This document shows, piece by piece, positions 1 through 8,362 of a DNA stretch of 64,000 nt. Made by a program: the position numbers and the translations under genes. Position 1 is the stretch's first letter, and each line of letters begins with the position of its first letter. Source of the stretch: Actinomycetes bacterium (lineage in GTDB: Bacteria > Actinomycetota > Actinomycetes > Propionibacteriales > Propionibacteriaceae); assembly GCA_030426725.1 (NCBI GenBank), contig JAUHXZ010000005.1, forward strand, positions 1-64,000, in the 5' to 3' direction. The notes under the pieces were generated by a model that was given only the letters and a program-made list of their open reading frames with translations, ran no database searches and was not told the DNA's origin.

Positions 1-1410
1 GTCGCCTCGCCGGGGCAGGACTCCCGTCCGTTCAGGCTCGACGGCACCATGCTCTACCTCGATCGGTTCTGGCGGCAGGAGCGCCGGCTCACGCACGGGC
101 TGCGCCTCCGCAGCAGTACCGGCCCGGCCGCGCCGCCCACCGAGCCGGCGCCGGCCCCCGACGGCACAACCCCCGACGCCCACCAGGAGGCCGCGGTGCT
201 CGCCGCGCTCCGCCACGGCACCACGGTGATCACCGGGGGGCCCGGCACCGGGAAGACGAGCATCGTCGCCCGCATCCTCACCTCGCTGGCGCCGGCCGAT
301 CCGCGGGTGGCGCTGGCCGCCCCCACCGGCAAGGCCGCGGCGAGGCTCCAGGCGTCGGTCCTCGGCGCCGTGCCCGAGGGTCTGCGCGTGTGGGGAGGGA
401 CGCTCCACAAACTGCTTGGCGCGCGGCCGCGTTCCCCCCGCCTCGAGTTCGGGCCCGGCAATCCCCTCCCCCACGACGTCGTGGTGGTCGACGAGACCTC
501 CATGGTGTCCCTCGAGATGATGGGCAACCTGTTGGCCGCCGTCGCCCCGGACACCCGCCTCATCCTCCTCGGTGACGCCCATCAACTGCGCTCCGTCGAG
601 GCCGGGGCGGTCCTGGCCGACATCGAACAGGCGGACCTCGTCGCGGCGCCCGGCGGGCACATCGAGCGCCTGGTCACCAACTTTCGCTCCAACCGAGACA
701 TCAACGCCCTGGCCGAGGCCATCCTCGAAGGCGACGCGGTGGCCGCACGCACCGTGGTCGAGACGGCCGCCAGTATCGAACTGGTGCCCTTCGACGGCTC
801 AGTCGATCCGGCGTCGCTCGAGCCGTTGCGGGAGGATCTGCTGTCCGCCACCGGACCCGTCGTCGCGCGGGCCCTCGAGGGGGACGGGGCGGGCGCCTGC
901 GTCGAATTGTCCCGGCACCGCATCCTCTGCGGGCACCGCGAGGGCCGCTTCGGGGTGGGCCACTGGGCGCGATCCGCGCGGGCATGGCTGGCCGGCACCC
1001 TTCCCGACTACGGCTTCGACGCGAGGCCCTACGCGGGGCAGCCGCTGCTCATCACGCGCAACACGGAGCTGTACAACAACGGAGACACGGCCGTCGTGGT
1101 ACGCCGGGCGTCGGACGGTTCGCTGGTGGCCGTGGTGGACCAGCCGGGGCATCCACTGTGGATCCCGCCGGCGTTGCTGGACGACGCGGCGGACCTCCAC
1201 GCGATGACGATCCACAAGTCACAAGGTAGCCAGTTCGAGGCCGTCACCGTGGTTCTTCCGCCCTCGGGCTCGGCTCTGCTCACCCGGGAGCTGCTGTACA
1301 CGGCGGTGACGCGCGCCCGGGACAGGGTAAGGCTGTACGGCTCCTGGGAGACGCTCGAGGAGGCGATCGCGACGCCGGTCAGGCGGGCCAGCGGACTGGC
1401 CCGCCACTAG
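1..1410 (+). CDS. recD: RecD-like DNA helicase (exodeoxyribonuclease V alpha subunit), 5' truncated
   Basis: C-terminal part of a superfamily 1 helicase of the RecD type, the 5'-3' motor of a RecBCD-like end-resection enzyme. The reading frame is open from base 1, so the gene begins outside the window; the ATG at 49 is internal. Visible motifs, numbered from that ATG, are a Walker A GGPGTGKT (63-70), a Walker B VVVDETSM (about 145-152) and a C-terminal helicase motif with TIHKSQGSQF followed by YTAVTRA. It ends 10 bases before a convergent aminotransferase gene. RecD versus a stand-alone RecD2 cannot be decided without the N-terminus and the recB/recC neighbours. Confidence 0.9.
   Translation, partial: VASPGQDSRPFRLDGTMLYLDRFWRQERRLTHGLRLRSSTGPAAPPTEPAPAPDGTTPDAHQEAAVLAALRHGTTVITGGPGTGKTSIVARILTSLAPADPRVALAAPTGKAAARLQASVLGAVPEGLRVWGGTLHKLLGARPRSPRLEFGPGNPLPHDVVVVDETSMVSLEMMGNLLAAVAPDTRLILLGDAHQLRSVEAGAVLADIEQADLVAAPGGHIERLVTNFRSNRDINALAEAILEGDAVAARTVVETAASIELVPFDGSVDPASLEPLREDLLSATGPVVARALEGDGAGACVELSRHRILCGHREGRFGVGHWARSARAWLAGTLPDYGFDARPYAGQPLLITRNTELYNNGDTAVVVRRASDGSLVAVVDQPGHPLWIPPALLDDAADLHAMTIHKSQGSQFEAVTVVLPPSGSALLTRELLYTAVTRARDRVRLYGSWETLEEAIATPVRRASGLARH
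1382..1405. terminator. Inverted repeat within the 3' end of recD, probable bidirectional terminator
   Basis: Perfect 10-bp stem GGCGGGCCAG / CTGGCCCGCC with a 4-base loop. It is formed by the last codons of the recD-like gene and lies between two convergent genes. There is no U-tract, as is common for actinobacterial terminators. Confidence 0.55.
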
Positions 1411-1419
1411 GCGCCCGCG

Positions 1420-2616
1420 TCAGGAACGCACGGCCGCGATGGCGTCGGCCACGTAGGCGAGGTTGTCGTTGTTGAGGGCGGCGACGCACATGCGCCCCGC
1501 GTCGGTGCCGTAGATCCCGTACGCCGAGCGCAGCGTGACCATCTGCTGCTTCGTCAGCCCCGAGTAGCTGAACATGCCGAGCTGCTCGGCGACGAAGGAC
1601 ATGTCGGAGACGCCCCTGGCCTCGAGTGCCTTCACCAGGCCGCGGCGCAGCTGCTTGATCCGGTCGCGCATCCCGGCCAGCTCCTGCTCCCACTGGCGCC
1701 GAAGTTCGTCGTTGCCGAGCACGGTAGTCACGAGGGCCGCCCCGTGCGTGGGCGGGTTCGAGTAGTTGGTCCGCACGCAGATCTTCAGCTGGGACAACAC
1801 GCGGCGGGCCGCCTCCTCAGCCGAGGTCACCACCGAGAGGGAGCCGACGCGCTCGCCGTAGAGGCTGAACGACTTCGAGAACGAGGTCGAGATGAAGAAC
1901 TCGAGGCCCGAGTCGACGAACTTGCCGACGACCGCGCCGTCCTCCTCGATGCCGAACCCGAAACCCTGGTAGGCCATGTCGAGGAAGGGCATGAGTTCGC
2001 GTTCCCGGAGCACCTCGATGATCTGGTCCCACTGGTCGGGGGTGAGGTCGTAGCCGGTCGGGTTGTGGCAGCAGGCGTGCAGCAGCACGATGGTGCCGGC
2101 GTTGGCGCGGCGCAGGTCGGCGAGCATGCCGTCGAAGTCGATGCCCTGCAGTGCGGGCTCGTAGTAGCGGTAGGTGTCGACCCGGAAGCCGGCGCGGGTG
2201 AACAGTGCCCGGTGGTTCTCCCAGCTCGGATCGGAGATCAGGACCGTGGCTGACGGCACGATCTGGCGCAGAAGGTCGGCACCGACCTTGAGGGCGCCGG
2301 TACCGCCGAGCGTCTGGACGGTGGCGATACGGCCGGCGGCGAGCGCCTCCGAGTCCTCACCGAACACGAGGTCCCGCACGGCGTCCCGGTAGGCCGGAGA
2401 TCCGTCGATCCCGAGGTAGCCCTTCGCCTTGGGGGTGGCCGCGAGGCGGCCCTCCGCCTCCCGCACGCAGTCCAGCAGTGGGAGCTTGCCCTGCTCGTCC
2501 AGGTAGACACCGACACCCAGGTTGACCTTCTCCGGGCGGGAATCCGCATGGAAGGCCTCGGTCAGCCCGAGAATGGGGTCGGCAGGGGCGAGTTCGACTC
2601 GATCGAACAGCGACAT
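1420..2616 (-). CDS. Class I aminotransferase, aspartate/aromatic amino acid type
   Basis: 398-aa PLP-dependent aminotransferase of the AspC/TyrB subgroup, expected to move the amino group of aspartate or aromatic amino acids to 2-oxoglutarate in the cytoplasm. The N-terminal PADPILGLTEAF and VNLGVGVY segments are typical of the subgroup. CCHNPTGYD carries the substrate/PLP-site Asn, and STSFSKSFSLYGERVG carries the Schiff-base Lys. The ATG at 2616 is preferred over an upstream in-frame start because GAGAGG lies 9 bases before it. It is divergent from the GCS2 gene. Substrate preference (Asp versus Tyr/Phe) cannot be read from sequence. Confidence 0.92.
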   Translation of the reverse strand: MSLFDRVELAPADPILGLTEAFHADSRPEKVNLGVGVYLDEQGKLPLLDCVREAEGRLAATPKAKGYLGIDGSPAYRDAVRDLVFGEDSEALAAGRIATVQTLGGTGALKVGADLLRQIVPSATVLISDPSWENHRALFTRAGFRVDTYRYYEPALQGIDFDGMLADLRRANAGTIVLLHACCHNPTGYDLTPDQWDQIIEVLRERELMPFLDMAYQGFGFGIEEDGAVVGKFVDSGLEFFISTSFSKSFSLYGERVGSLSVVTSAEEAARRVLSQLKICVRTNYSNPPTHGAALVTTVLGNDELRRQWEQELAGMRDRIKQLRRGLVKALEARGVSDMSFVAEQLGMFSYSGLTKQQMVTLRSAYGIYGTDAGRMCVAALNNDNLAYVADAIAAVRS

Positions 2617-2679
2617 GGGGTACCTCTCTTCCTCGGCTGCCAAGCCTATCGCCCCGCGCACGGATTGACTCTTGCCGGA

Positions 2680-2692
2680 TCACGGACCGTGA
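2680..2692. promoter_or_regulatory. Small palindrome in the aminotransferase/GCS2 divergent promoter region
   Basis: TCACGG-A-CCGTGA is a perfect 6-1-6 inverted repeat midway between the two divergent start codons. A TAGGCT-type -10 for the leftward aminotransferase lies near 2643-2648. The palindrome could be an operator; no regulator is implied by neighbours. Confidence 0.3.
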
Positions 2693-2767
2693 CTGCCTCA
2701 CCCCCTCGCGTGCCAGACTTGGACTGCCGCGCCCCCGCGGCCGGCCCGCCTACTCCGAGGAGGCCCA

Positions 2768-3910
2768 GTGAAGATCAAGTTCGGGCAGTCCAAGCAGTCG
2801 ACCGTCGGTATCGAATGGGAGCTCGCCGTCGTGGACGCGACCACCTTCGAGCAGGTGCCCGCGGCCGACGTCATCCTGAGCCGCGTCGACGATCCGGTCA
2901 ACGGCCCGATCCGCAACGAGTACCTCACGAGCATGATCGAGCTCGTGACGGGAGTCCACCAGACTGTTCCGTCTGCCGTCGCGGAGATGCGCCGGCATCT
3001 GGAGCACGTGCTGAGCGAGCTGGAGCCTCGCGGGCTCACGCTGCTCGGGGCCGGGGCCCACCCCTTCGGCGACCCCCGCACGCAGCGGCCGGGCGACAAA
3101 CCGCAGTACCGGCGGGTCACCGAGCGCAACGCCTGGTGGGGGCAGCAGATGGCCATCAATGGGCTCCACATCCATGCCGGGATCGACCACCGCGACAAGG
3201 CGCTGCCCATCGTCTACGGCATGGCCCGGTTCGCGCCCTACTTCATCTCGCTGTCGGCGTCGTCGCCCTTCTGGATCGGCGAGGACACCCGCTTCGCGTC
3301 CCAGCGCACCATGGTGTTCCAGCAGTTGCCCACCAACGGGCTGCCGTACCACATGTCCGACTGGGGCGAGCTCGAGCGCTTCGCGTCGCAGTTGGAAGGG
3401 GTGGGCCTCATCCAGAACCCGTCCGAGATCCGGTGGGACGTGCGGCCCTCGACCTGGGGAACCGTCGAGAACCGCTGCATGGACTCGGTGCCGACGCTGA
3501 TGGAGATCGGCGCACTGGCGGCCTTCGACCAGTGTCTCGTGGAGAGGATGTCCCGCGCCCTCCAGAGGGATGAGCCCATTCACCGGCTTCCCTACTGGTT
3601 CATGCGCGAGAACAAGTGGCGCGCGGCGCGCTACGGGCTGGCCGCCGACGTCATCACCCACCGCAAGGACGAATACCTCATGCACGTCAGCGACGGCATC
3701 AAGCGATGGGTCGAGGACCTCACCCCCATCTCGGAGGAACTGGGGTGCGCGCAGAATCTCGCCCATGTCCGGGAACTGGTCGACCGGGGACCGAGCTATC
3801 TTCGTCAGCGACGGGTCGCGGCCGCCAACGGTCACGACCCCGTCGCCGTGACCCGGGCCCTCGTCGAGGAGCTCCGGGCCGGAAAGCCGATATTCGGGGA
3901 GGCCAGGTGA
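2768..3910 (+). CDS. GCS2-family carboxylate-amine ligase (YbdK-like glutamate-cysteine ligase)
   Basis: 380-aa member of the GCS2 family (YbdK/EgtA-like), which joins a carboxylate, usually the gamma-carboxylate of glutamate, to an amine such as cysteine using ATP. The family signature GIEWELAVVD is at residues 14-23, and INGLHIHAGI (about 130-139) and PSEIRWDVRPS follow. Start is GTG at 2768 behind a strong GAGGAGG (2756-2762). Its stop overlaps the GTG of the next gene by four bases (GTGA), so it is probably translationally coupled to the amidotransferase. True substrate is uncertain: YbdK homologues are often weak glutamate-cysteine ligases. Confidence 0.85.
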   Translation: MKIKFGQSKQSTVGIEWELAVVDATTFEQVPAADVILSRVDDPVNGPIRNEYLTSMIELVTGVHQTVPSAVAEMRRHLEHVLSELEPRGLTLLGAGAHPFGDPRTQRPGDKPQYRRVTERNAWWGQQMAINGLHIHAGIDHRDKALPIVYGMARFAPYFISLSASSPFWIGEDTRFASQRTMVFQQLPTNGLPYHMSDWGELERFASQLEGVGLIQNPSEIRWDVRPSTWGTVENRCMDSVPTLMEIGALAAFDQCLVERMSRALQRDEPIHRLPYWFMRENKWRAARYGLAADVITHRKDEYLMHVSDGIKRWVEDLTPISEELGCAQNLAHVRELVDRGPSYLRQRRVAAANGHDPVAVTRALVEELRAGKPIFGEAR

Positions 3911-4701
3911 AACCGTTCGTGCTGCTCAGCACCCGTCCGGAGGACGATGCGGCTGAGGGGGAACGCGAGGCGATCGTGCGGCTGGCCGGTCTCCGCGACG
4001 AGGACGTCGTGCAGGTCCGGCTCGGCGACGCCGCGGTGGCCCCCATCGACCTGACCCGGTACGCCGGCGTCATCCTCGGCGGAGGCCCCTTCAACGCCAG
4101 CGACACCGACAAGTCCGCCGCCCAGTTGCGGGCCGAGGCTGTGATCGCCCAGGTGATGGACGAGGCGGTCGCCGACGATTTCCCCTTCATCGGGCTCTGC
4201 TACGGCGTCGGCGCGCTCACGCAGCACCTGGGGGGTGTCGTGGACCGGACCGTCAGCGAGGACGTCGGTGTGGTGACCGCGACGCTGACCCCCGAGGGCA
4301 GGGTCGACCCCATCTTCGAGGGCATCCCCGACACCTTCCACGCGTTCACCGCCCACAAGGAGGGATGCCGGCTCCCCGCGCCCGGAGCCGTGATCCTCGC
4401 CGCGGGCGACGCGGCATGCCCGGTCCAGGCGTTCCGCGTCGGCCGCAACGTCTACGCCACGCAGTTCCATCCCGAGCTGGACTCCGCGGGTCTCGCGGCG
4501 CGGATCCGCATCTACCGCGACGCGGGCTACTTCGACCCCTCGGCCACCGAGGACCTCGTGGCGCTCGCCGAGTCCTCGACGATCACGGCGTCCATCCACG
4601 ACATGCTCGTCAACTTCGTCCGCCTCGCCCGCACCCGCATCGGAACCGTCCAGCAGCACGAGATCGGCGCCCGCGCTAGATTGAACACACGTTCAAGCTG
4701 A
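3907..4701 (+). CDS. Class I glutamine amidotransferase-like protein
   Basis: 264-aa stand-alone class I (triad) amidotransferase domain of the GuaA N-terminal type. The nucleophile elbow is FIGLCYGVGAL and the catalytic His is in YATQFHPELD. The C-terminal about 50 residues extend beyond the core domain. GTG start at 3907 overlaps the TGA of the GCS2 gene. Such domains hydrolyse glutamine and pass ammonia to a partner, or hydrolyse gamma-glutamyl compounds; coupling to a GCS2 ligase makes a shared gamma-glutamyl substrate possible (inference). The last codons contain a LexA-box-like palindrome. Confidence 0.82.
   Translation: MKPFVLLSTRPEDDAAEGEREAIVRLAGLRDEDVVQVRLGDAAVAPIDLTRYAGVILGGGPFNASDTDKSAAQLRAEAVIAQVMDEAVADDFPFIGLCYGVGALTQHLGGVVDRTVSEDVGVVTATLTPEGRVDPIFEGIPDTFHAFTAHKEGCRLPAPGAVILAAGDAACPVQAFRVGRNVYATQFHPELDSAGLAARIRIYRDAGYFDPSATEDLVALAESSTITASIHDMLVNFVRLARTRIGTVQQHEIGARARLNTRSS
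4677..4696 (+). promoter_or_regulatory. LexA (SOS) box-like operator with -10 element, upstream of the SDR gene
   Basis: TTGAACACACGTTCAA (4681-4696) is a perfect palindrome around ACAC and contains GAAC-N4-GTTC, the Gram-positive SOS core. It has the same ACAC centre as the box at lexA in this window. A -10-like TAGATT (4677-4682) abuts it and the SDR start is 38 bases downstream. A TetR-type repressor site is an alternative reading. Confidence 0.5.
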
Positions 4702-4733
4702 CGGGCCGCCGGGCGGGCGGCGAGGAGGACATC

Positions 4734-5567
4734 ATGGCGACGATCGCGATCACGGGTGCGAACTCGGGGATCGGACTGCGCGCCGCGCAGCGCCTCATGG
4801 CCGACGGTCACCGTGTGCTGGCGCTCTGCCGCTCCGTCGACAGGGCGAGGGCCGCACTCGGCGAGGAAGTCGAGGTCATCGAGACGCGCATGGACGACCT
4901 GGCGTCGGTGAAGACGGCCGCGGACCGCGTCGGAGGCCTCGGTGTCGATGTGCTCATCAACAACGCCGCCGTCTTCGACCTCGGCATGACGACGCGGGAG
5001 GTCACCGATGAAGGGCACGAGCGGGTATGGGCCACGAACCACCTCGGCCCAACGGCCCTGGCGGCCCATCTGGCCCCTGCGCTGGCCGACTCGCGGGACG
5101 GGCGGGTGGTGTTCATCGCCTCCAAGGGGCTGCTGGCCATGCCGCGGATCCGCATCCGGTGGGATGCCCTCGACGGCGACCCCTGGTACACCCCCACCCG
5201 CGCCTACTACCACGCCAAACTGGCGCAGGTGATGATCGCCGAGACCCTGGCGGAAAACTGGACCGGCCGCGTCACCGTCGCGTGTCTACGGGTGCCGGCA
5301 GTGCGGCTCGATCCTTCGAAACTGGCCGCCCAGCCGAAACTCCAACAGGTGCTCTACGCCCCGAAGAACCGGGCGGCCGCCCCGCCGGAGCGGCTGGCGG
5401 ACACCTACGCCGCCCTCGCGACGGCAGCACCGCCGACGGCGACCTACGTCGACGAGTCCCTCGTTCCCTGTTCACTCCCCCGGTTCGCCCGCGACCCGGA
5501 CAACCGGGCGCGCCTCGCCGCGGTGACGCAGGACGCGATCGGCCTGCCGGTGTGGGGCGCTCAGTAG
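4734..5567 (+). CDS. Short-chain dehydrogenase/reductase
   Basis: 277-aa SDR-fold NAD(P)-dependent oxidoreductase. The nucleotide-binding TGANSGIG is at residues 7-14, LINNAA is near residue 78, a Ser around FIASKG precedes the active site, and YYHAK supplies the catalytic Tyr and Lys (near residue 158). The length and layout resemble retinol-dehydrogenase/protochlorophyllide-reductase-like SDRs; the substrate is unknown. GAGGAGG at 4721-4727 gives a good ribosome site for the ATG at 4734. Its stop overlaps the convergent acyltransferase gene by 7 bases. The upstream SOS-like palindrome suggests damage-linked control, which would be unusual for an SDR. Confidence 0.88.
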   Translation: MATIAITGANSGIGLRAAQRLMADGHRVLALCRSVDRARAALGEEVEVIETRMDDLASVKTAADRVGGLGVDVLINNAAVFDLGMTTREVTDEGHERVWATNHLGPTALAAHLAPALADSRDGRVVFIASKGLLAMPRIRIRWDALDGDPWYTPTRAYYHAKLAQVMIAETLAENWTGRVTVACLRVPAVRLDPSKLAAQPKLQQVLYAPKNRAAAPPERLADTYAALATAAPPTATYVDESLVPCSLPRFARDPDNRARLAAVTQDAIGLPVWGAQ

Positions 5568-6640
5568 CCGATGACGTAGCGGGAACAGTCGCCGAGGATC
5601 GCCTTGACCAGCGCGATCGTGGCGAGGGTGGCACCCAGCACGAGGAGGAACAGCACGGCCGCTCCGGAGGCGTCGCCGAGGAGGCGTTCCGGCACGAGCT
5701 GCTTCATCGGTTCGATGAACCACGGATGCACGAAGAAGATCGCGAAGCTGGTCTTGGCGAGGTGGCCCAGCACGCGGGATTCCCGCTTGGCGAACAGGAA
5801 CGCGCTCGCGAGCATGGCCGCGATCATCGCCACCTTCAGCGGCACCATCCAGTCGAAGCCCGTGTACTCCCACGGGTTCTCCTTGTGCATGTTGCCGACC
5901 TGACCCGCGAAGGCCGATGCGACCGCGACGAGGACGGTAAGGGTCCACAGCACGGCGGCAGAGGTTCTGGTGAAGGCCCGTTCGACGCGCTCGCGGTGGA
6001 GGCTGAACAGGATGCCCAGCAGGTAGAAGCCGACGAAGTAGAGCACGCTGTGCAGCGGGTTGAGGCTGAGTCGGGAGCGCCAGACGAACGACGCCAGCGT
6101 GAGCGCCCCCACGACGAGGAGCACCTGCGACCTGAGTTTCAGATCGATGAACCGCAGGAAGACCGGAGACAGCGCGAACATCAGCATGATGAACGGGACG
6201 TACCAGTACACGTAGTGCGCGTTGCCTGTGGCGTACTTCGCCAGCGCCGCGGCTACCCCGTCGACCCACGGATCGTCGCTGAACCGGACGTCGTAGGTGA
6301 TCGCGCCGCCTTTGCGGAGGGTGTCGAGCATGAAGGCCGTCGACAGCACCAGGTAGGGCACCAGGACGGCGACGGTCTTCTTGCGCATGAAGCGGCCGTA
6401 GTGGAAGTTCCGGTGGAACGCGTGGTGGAAGAAGAAGCCGGAGATGAACACGAAGAGCGCGGTGGCGCCGGTGATCAGGTTCGCCGCCGAGATCTCGAGG
6501 ATCGAGTCGCGTCGCCAGCCGGCGTACGAATGGCTCGCGACGACGAGCAGGATCGTGACGGCGCGGAAGTGGTCGAAGTAGCGCAGGCGCTGACGCCTGG
6601 GAGTTTCCGTCCGGACGGACGGCTGCACGTCTGTCTGCAC
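5561..6640 (-). CDS. Acyltransferase 3 family membrane protein
   Basis: About 359 aa, with roughly ten hydrophobic segments. The N-terminal signature YFDHFRAVTILLVVASHSYAG (His after the first membrane segment) is that of acyltransferase family 3 (OafA/NodX-like), membrane enzymes that O-acetylate or O-acylate surface sugars. The GTG at 6640 is chosen because the frame upstream of it reads through the sigA terminator. No strong Shine-Dalgarno is visible, so the start may move (another GTG is at 6628). The target glycan is unknown and no glycosyltransferase is nearby. Confidence 0.8.
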   Translation of the reverse strand: MQTDVQPSVRTETPRRQRLRYFDHFRAVTILLVVASHSYAGWRRDSILEISAANLITGATALFVFISGFFFHHAFHRNFHYGRFMRKKTVAVLVPYLVLSTAFMLDTLRKGGAITYDVRFSDDPWVDGVAAALAKYATGNAHYVYWYVPFIMLMFALSPVFLRFIDLKLRSQVLLVVGALTLASFVWRSRLSLNPLHSVLYFVGFYLLGILFSLHRERVERAFTRTSAAVLWTLTVLVAVASAFAGQVGNMHKENPWEYTGFDWMVPLKVAMIAAMLASAFLFAKRESRVLGHLAKTSFAIFFVHPWFIEPMKQLVPERLLGDASGAAVLFLLVLGATLATIALVKAILGDCSRYVIGY

Positions 6641-6699
6641 GGTCGAAGAGTACCTACGCGTGAGTCCAGCACCAACCGTCTGCGAAGCCGGTCCCGGAC

Positions 6700-6740
6700 A
6701 GCGGACAGCCCCGGGGCCGGTGGCCTCGGGGCTGTCCGCT
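6700..6740 (-). terminator. Terminator downstream of sigA
   Basis: 19-bp stem with one mismatch, AGCGGACAGCCCCGGGGCC against GGCCTCGGGGCTGTCCGCT, and a 3-base loop, starting 16 bases after the sigA stop. It lies between sigA and the next leftward gene. Confidence 0.85.
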
Positions 6741-6755
6741 GTCTGCGGGTGTCGC

Positions 6756-8108
6756 TCAGTCCAGGTAGTCGCGGAGGACCTGCGAGCGCGACGGGTGGCG
6801 CAGCTTCGACATGGTCTTCGATTCGATCTGGCGGATCCGCTCACGGGTGACGCCGTAGACCTTGCCGATCTCGTCGAGGGTCTTGGGCTGACCGTCGGTG
6901 AGGCCGAAGCGCATGCTGACGACGCCCGCCTCGCGCTCGCTGAGCGTGTCGAGGACGTCGTTGAGCTGCTCCTGCAGGAGGGTGAAGTTCACCGCGTCCG
7001 CCGGCACGACGGCCTCGGAGTCCTCGATGAGGTCGCCGAACTCGGAGTCCCCGTCCTCGCCGAGCGGGGTGTGCAACGAGATGGGCTCGCGACCGTACTT
7101 CTGGACCTCGACGACCTTCTCCGGCGTCATGTCCAGCTCGACGGCAAGTTCCTCGGGGGTCGGCTCGCGCCCGAGATCCTGCAGCATCTGGCGCTGGACG
7201 CGGGCCAGCTTGTTGATGACCTCCACCATGTGGACGGGGATGCGGATGGTGCGGGCCTGGTCCGCCATGGCGCGTGTGATGGCCTGCTTGATCCACCACG
7301 TCGCGTAGGTGGAGAACTTGTAGCCCTTGGTGTAGTCGAACTTCTCGACCGCGCGGATGAGGCCGAGGTTGCCCTCCTGGATGAGGTCGAGGAAGAGCAT
7401 GCCGCGGCCGGTGTAGCGCTTGGCGAGCGACACGACCAGACGCAGGTTGGCCTCGAGCAGATGGTTCTTGGCGCGCCGGCCGTCCTCCGCGATCCATTCG
7501 AAGTCCTCGAGATCCTCGGGGCTCACCGCGACGTCGACGGAGCTGAGGCGCTCCTCTGCGAACAGGCCGGCCTCGATGCGCTTGGCGAGTTCGACCTCCT
7601 CGACGGCGTTGAGCAGGGCCACCTTGCCGATCTGCTTGAGGTAGTCCTTGACCGGATCCGCCGTCGCGCCGGCCGAGACGACCTGCTGCTCCGGCTCATC
7701 GGCGTCGTCGGAGTCCGAGAGCGCGAAGCCCTCCTCTTCGACGAGCTGCTTCTCCAGCGGCGCCTCGCTCGCCTCATCGAACTGGGTGTCGTCCACCTCG
7801 TCGAGGGACCGCTTCTTCCCTCCGACGGTGAGAACCACGTCCTCGCCGTCGCGTTCGAACTTCACTTCGACCTCTCCCGTGGTCGCCTCCGCAATCGTGG
7901 GGCCGGCCCCCTTCGGCTTGGCCTTCGCACGCGTCTTCGTGGCGGTCTTGCCTGCCTTGGGAGCGGTCCTGGTGGCCGCTGCCTTGGGGGCTGCGGTCTT
8001 CGTCGCCGCGGTCTTTCGCGGGCGACTCGTTGCTGGTTGGTCGCTGCTGGTCGTTGCCGACTTCCGGGTGCGGGTGGGCTTGCCGGTTCCTTCAGCGTCC
8101 TGGGTCAC
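6756..8108 (-). CDS. sigA: Primary sigma factor SigA (RpoD/HrdB)
   Basis: 450-aa housekeeping sigma factor. Residues 1 to about 95 are a low-complexity Ala/Thr/Lys-rich segment typical of actinobacterial HrdB/SigA. Region 1.2 ([11 protein letters not shown]), region 2 with the -10 recognition helix and melting residues ([18 protein letters not shown]), region 3 ([13 protein letters not shown]) and region 4.2 ([14 protein letters not shown]) follow in order. The GTG start at 8108 has GAGAGG upstream. It is divergent from sigB. Confidence 0.97.
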   Translation of the reverse strand: MTQDAEGTGKPTRTRKSATTSSDQPATSRPRKTAATKTAAPKAAATRTAPKAGKTATKTRAKAKPKGAGPTIAEATTGEVEVKFERDGEDVVLTVGGKKRSLDEVDDTQFDEASEAPLEKQLVEEEGFALSDSDDADEPEQQVVSAGATADPVKDYLKQIGKVALLNAVEEVELAKRIEAGLFAEERLSSVDVAVSPEDLEDFEWIAEDGRRAKNHLLEANLRLVVSLAKRYTGRGMLFLDLIQEGNLGLIRAVEKFDYTKGYKFSTYATWWIKQAITRAMADQARTIRIPVHMVEVINKLARVQRQMLQDLGREPTPEELAVELDMTPEKVVEVQKYGREPISLHTPLGEDGDSEFGDLIEDSEAVVPADAVNFTLLQEQLNDVLDTLSEREAGVVSMRFGLTDGQPKTLDEIGKVYGVTRERIRQIESKTMSKLRHPSRSQVLRDYLD

Positions 8109-8180
8109 GGTGGTCCTCTCGGGGCGGCAACGATTTTGCGCATGCGCCGCCCCGGCCTAGTCAAGGGTGACGCGCTGTCC

Positions 8181-8209
8181 ATTCTTGCACGCCGACCCCA
8201 TCCACTCAA
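8181..8209 (-). promoter_or_regulatory. Probable SigA-type promoter of sigA
   Basis: Read leftward: -35 TTGAGT (8209-8204), 17-bp spacer, -10 AAGAAT (8186-8181), giving a leader of about 65-70 bases before the GTG. Confidence 0.5.
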
Positions 8210-8226
8210 ACGATCCCCTGAGGCTC

Positions 8227-8244
8227 CCCTGACATGGGTCAGGG
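8227..8244. promoter_or_regulatory. Perfect palindrome between sigA and sigB
   Basis: CCCTGAC-ATGG-GTCAGGG, a perfect 7-4-7 inverted repeat, 18 bp upstream of the predicted sigA -35 and 56 bp upstream of the predicted sigB -35. Candidate operator acting on either gene. Confidence 0.35.
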
Positions 8245-8299
8245 TTTCACCGGATTTCCTGGCCCTGGGGCCAGAAACACGAAATCCAGGACCGGTGTC

Positions 8300-8326
8300 G
8301 GGAACCCTGGCGACCACTCGTGCGTT
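8300..8326 (+). promoter_or_regulatory. ECF-sigma (SigH/SigR-type) promoter of sigB
   Basis: GGGAAC (8300-8305), 17-bp spacer, CGTT (8323-8326) matches the GGAAC-N17/18-CGTT promoters used by SigH/SigE-class factors, which drive sigB in mycobacteria and corynebacteria. It lies about 35 bases before the ATG. Confidence 0.6.
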
Positions 8327-8362
8327 GAAGTGGGTGAAGGCTTTTTGGAAAGGTCAGCATTG

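Noticed and set aside
5027-6850. 607-codon + strand frame across the SDR and acyltransferase genes
   Set aside because: Shadow of real genes on both strands; no domain recognisable.
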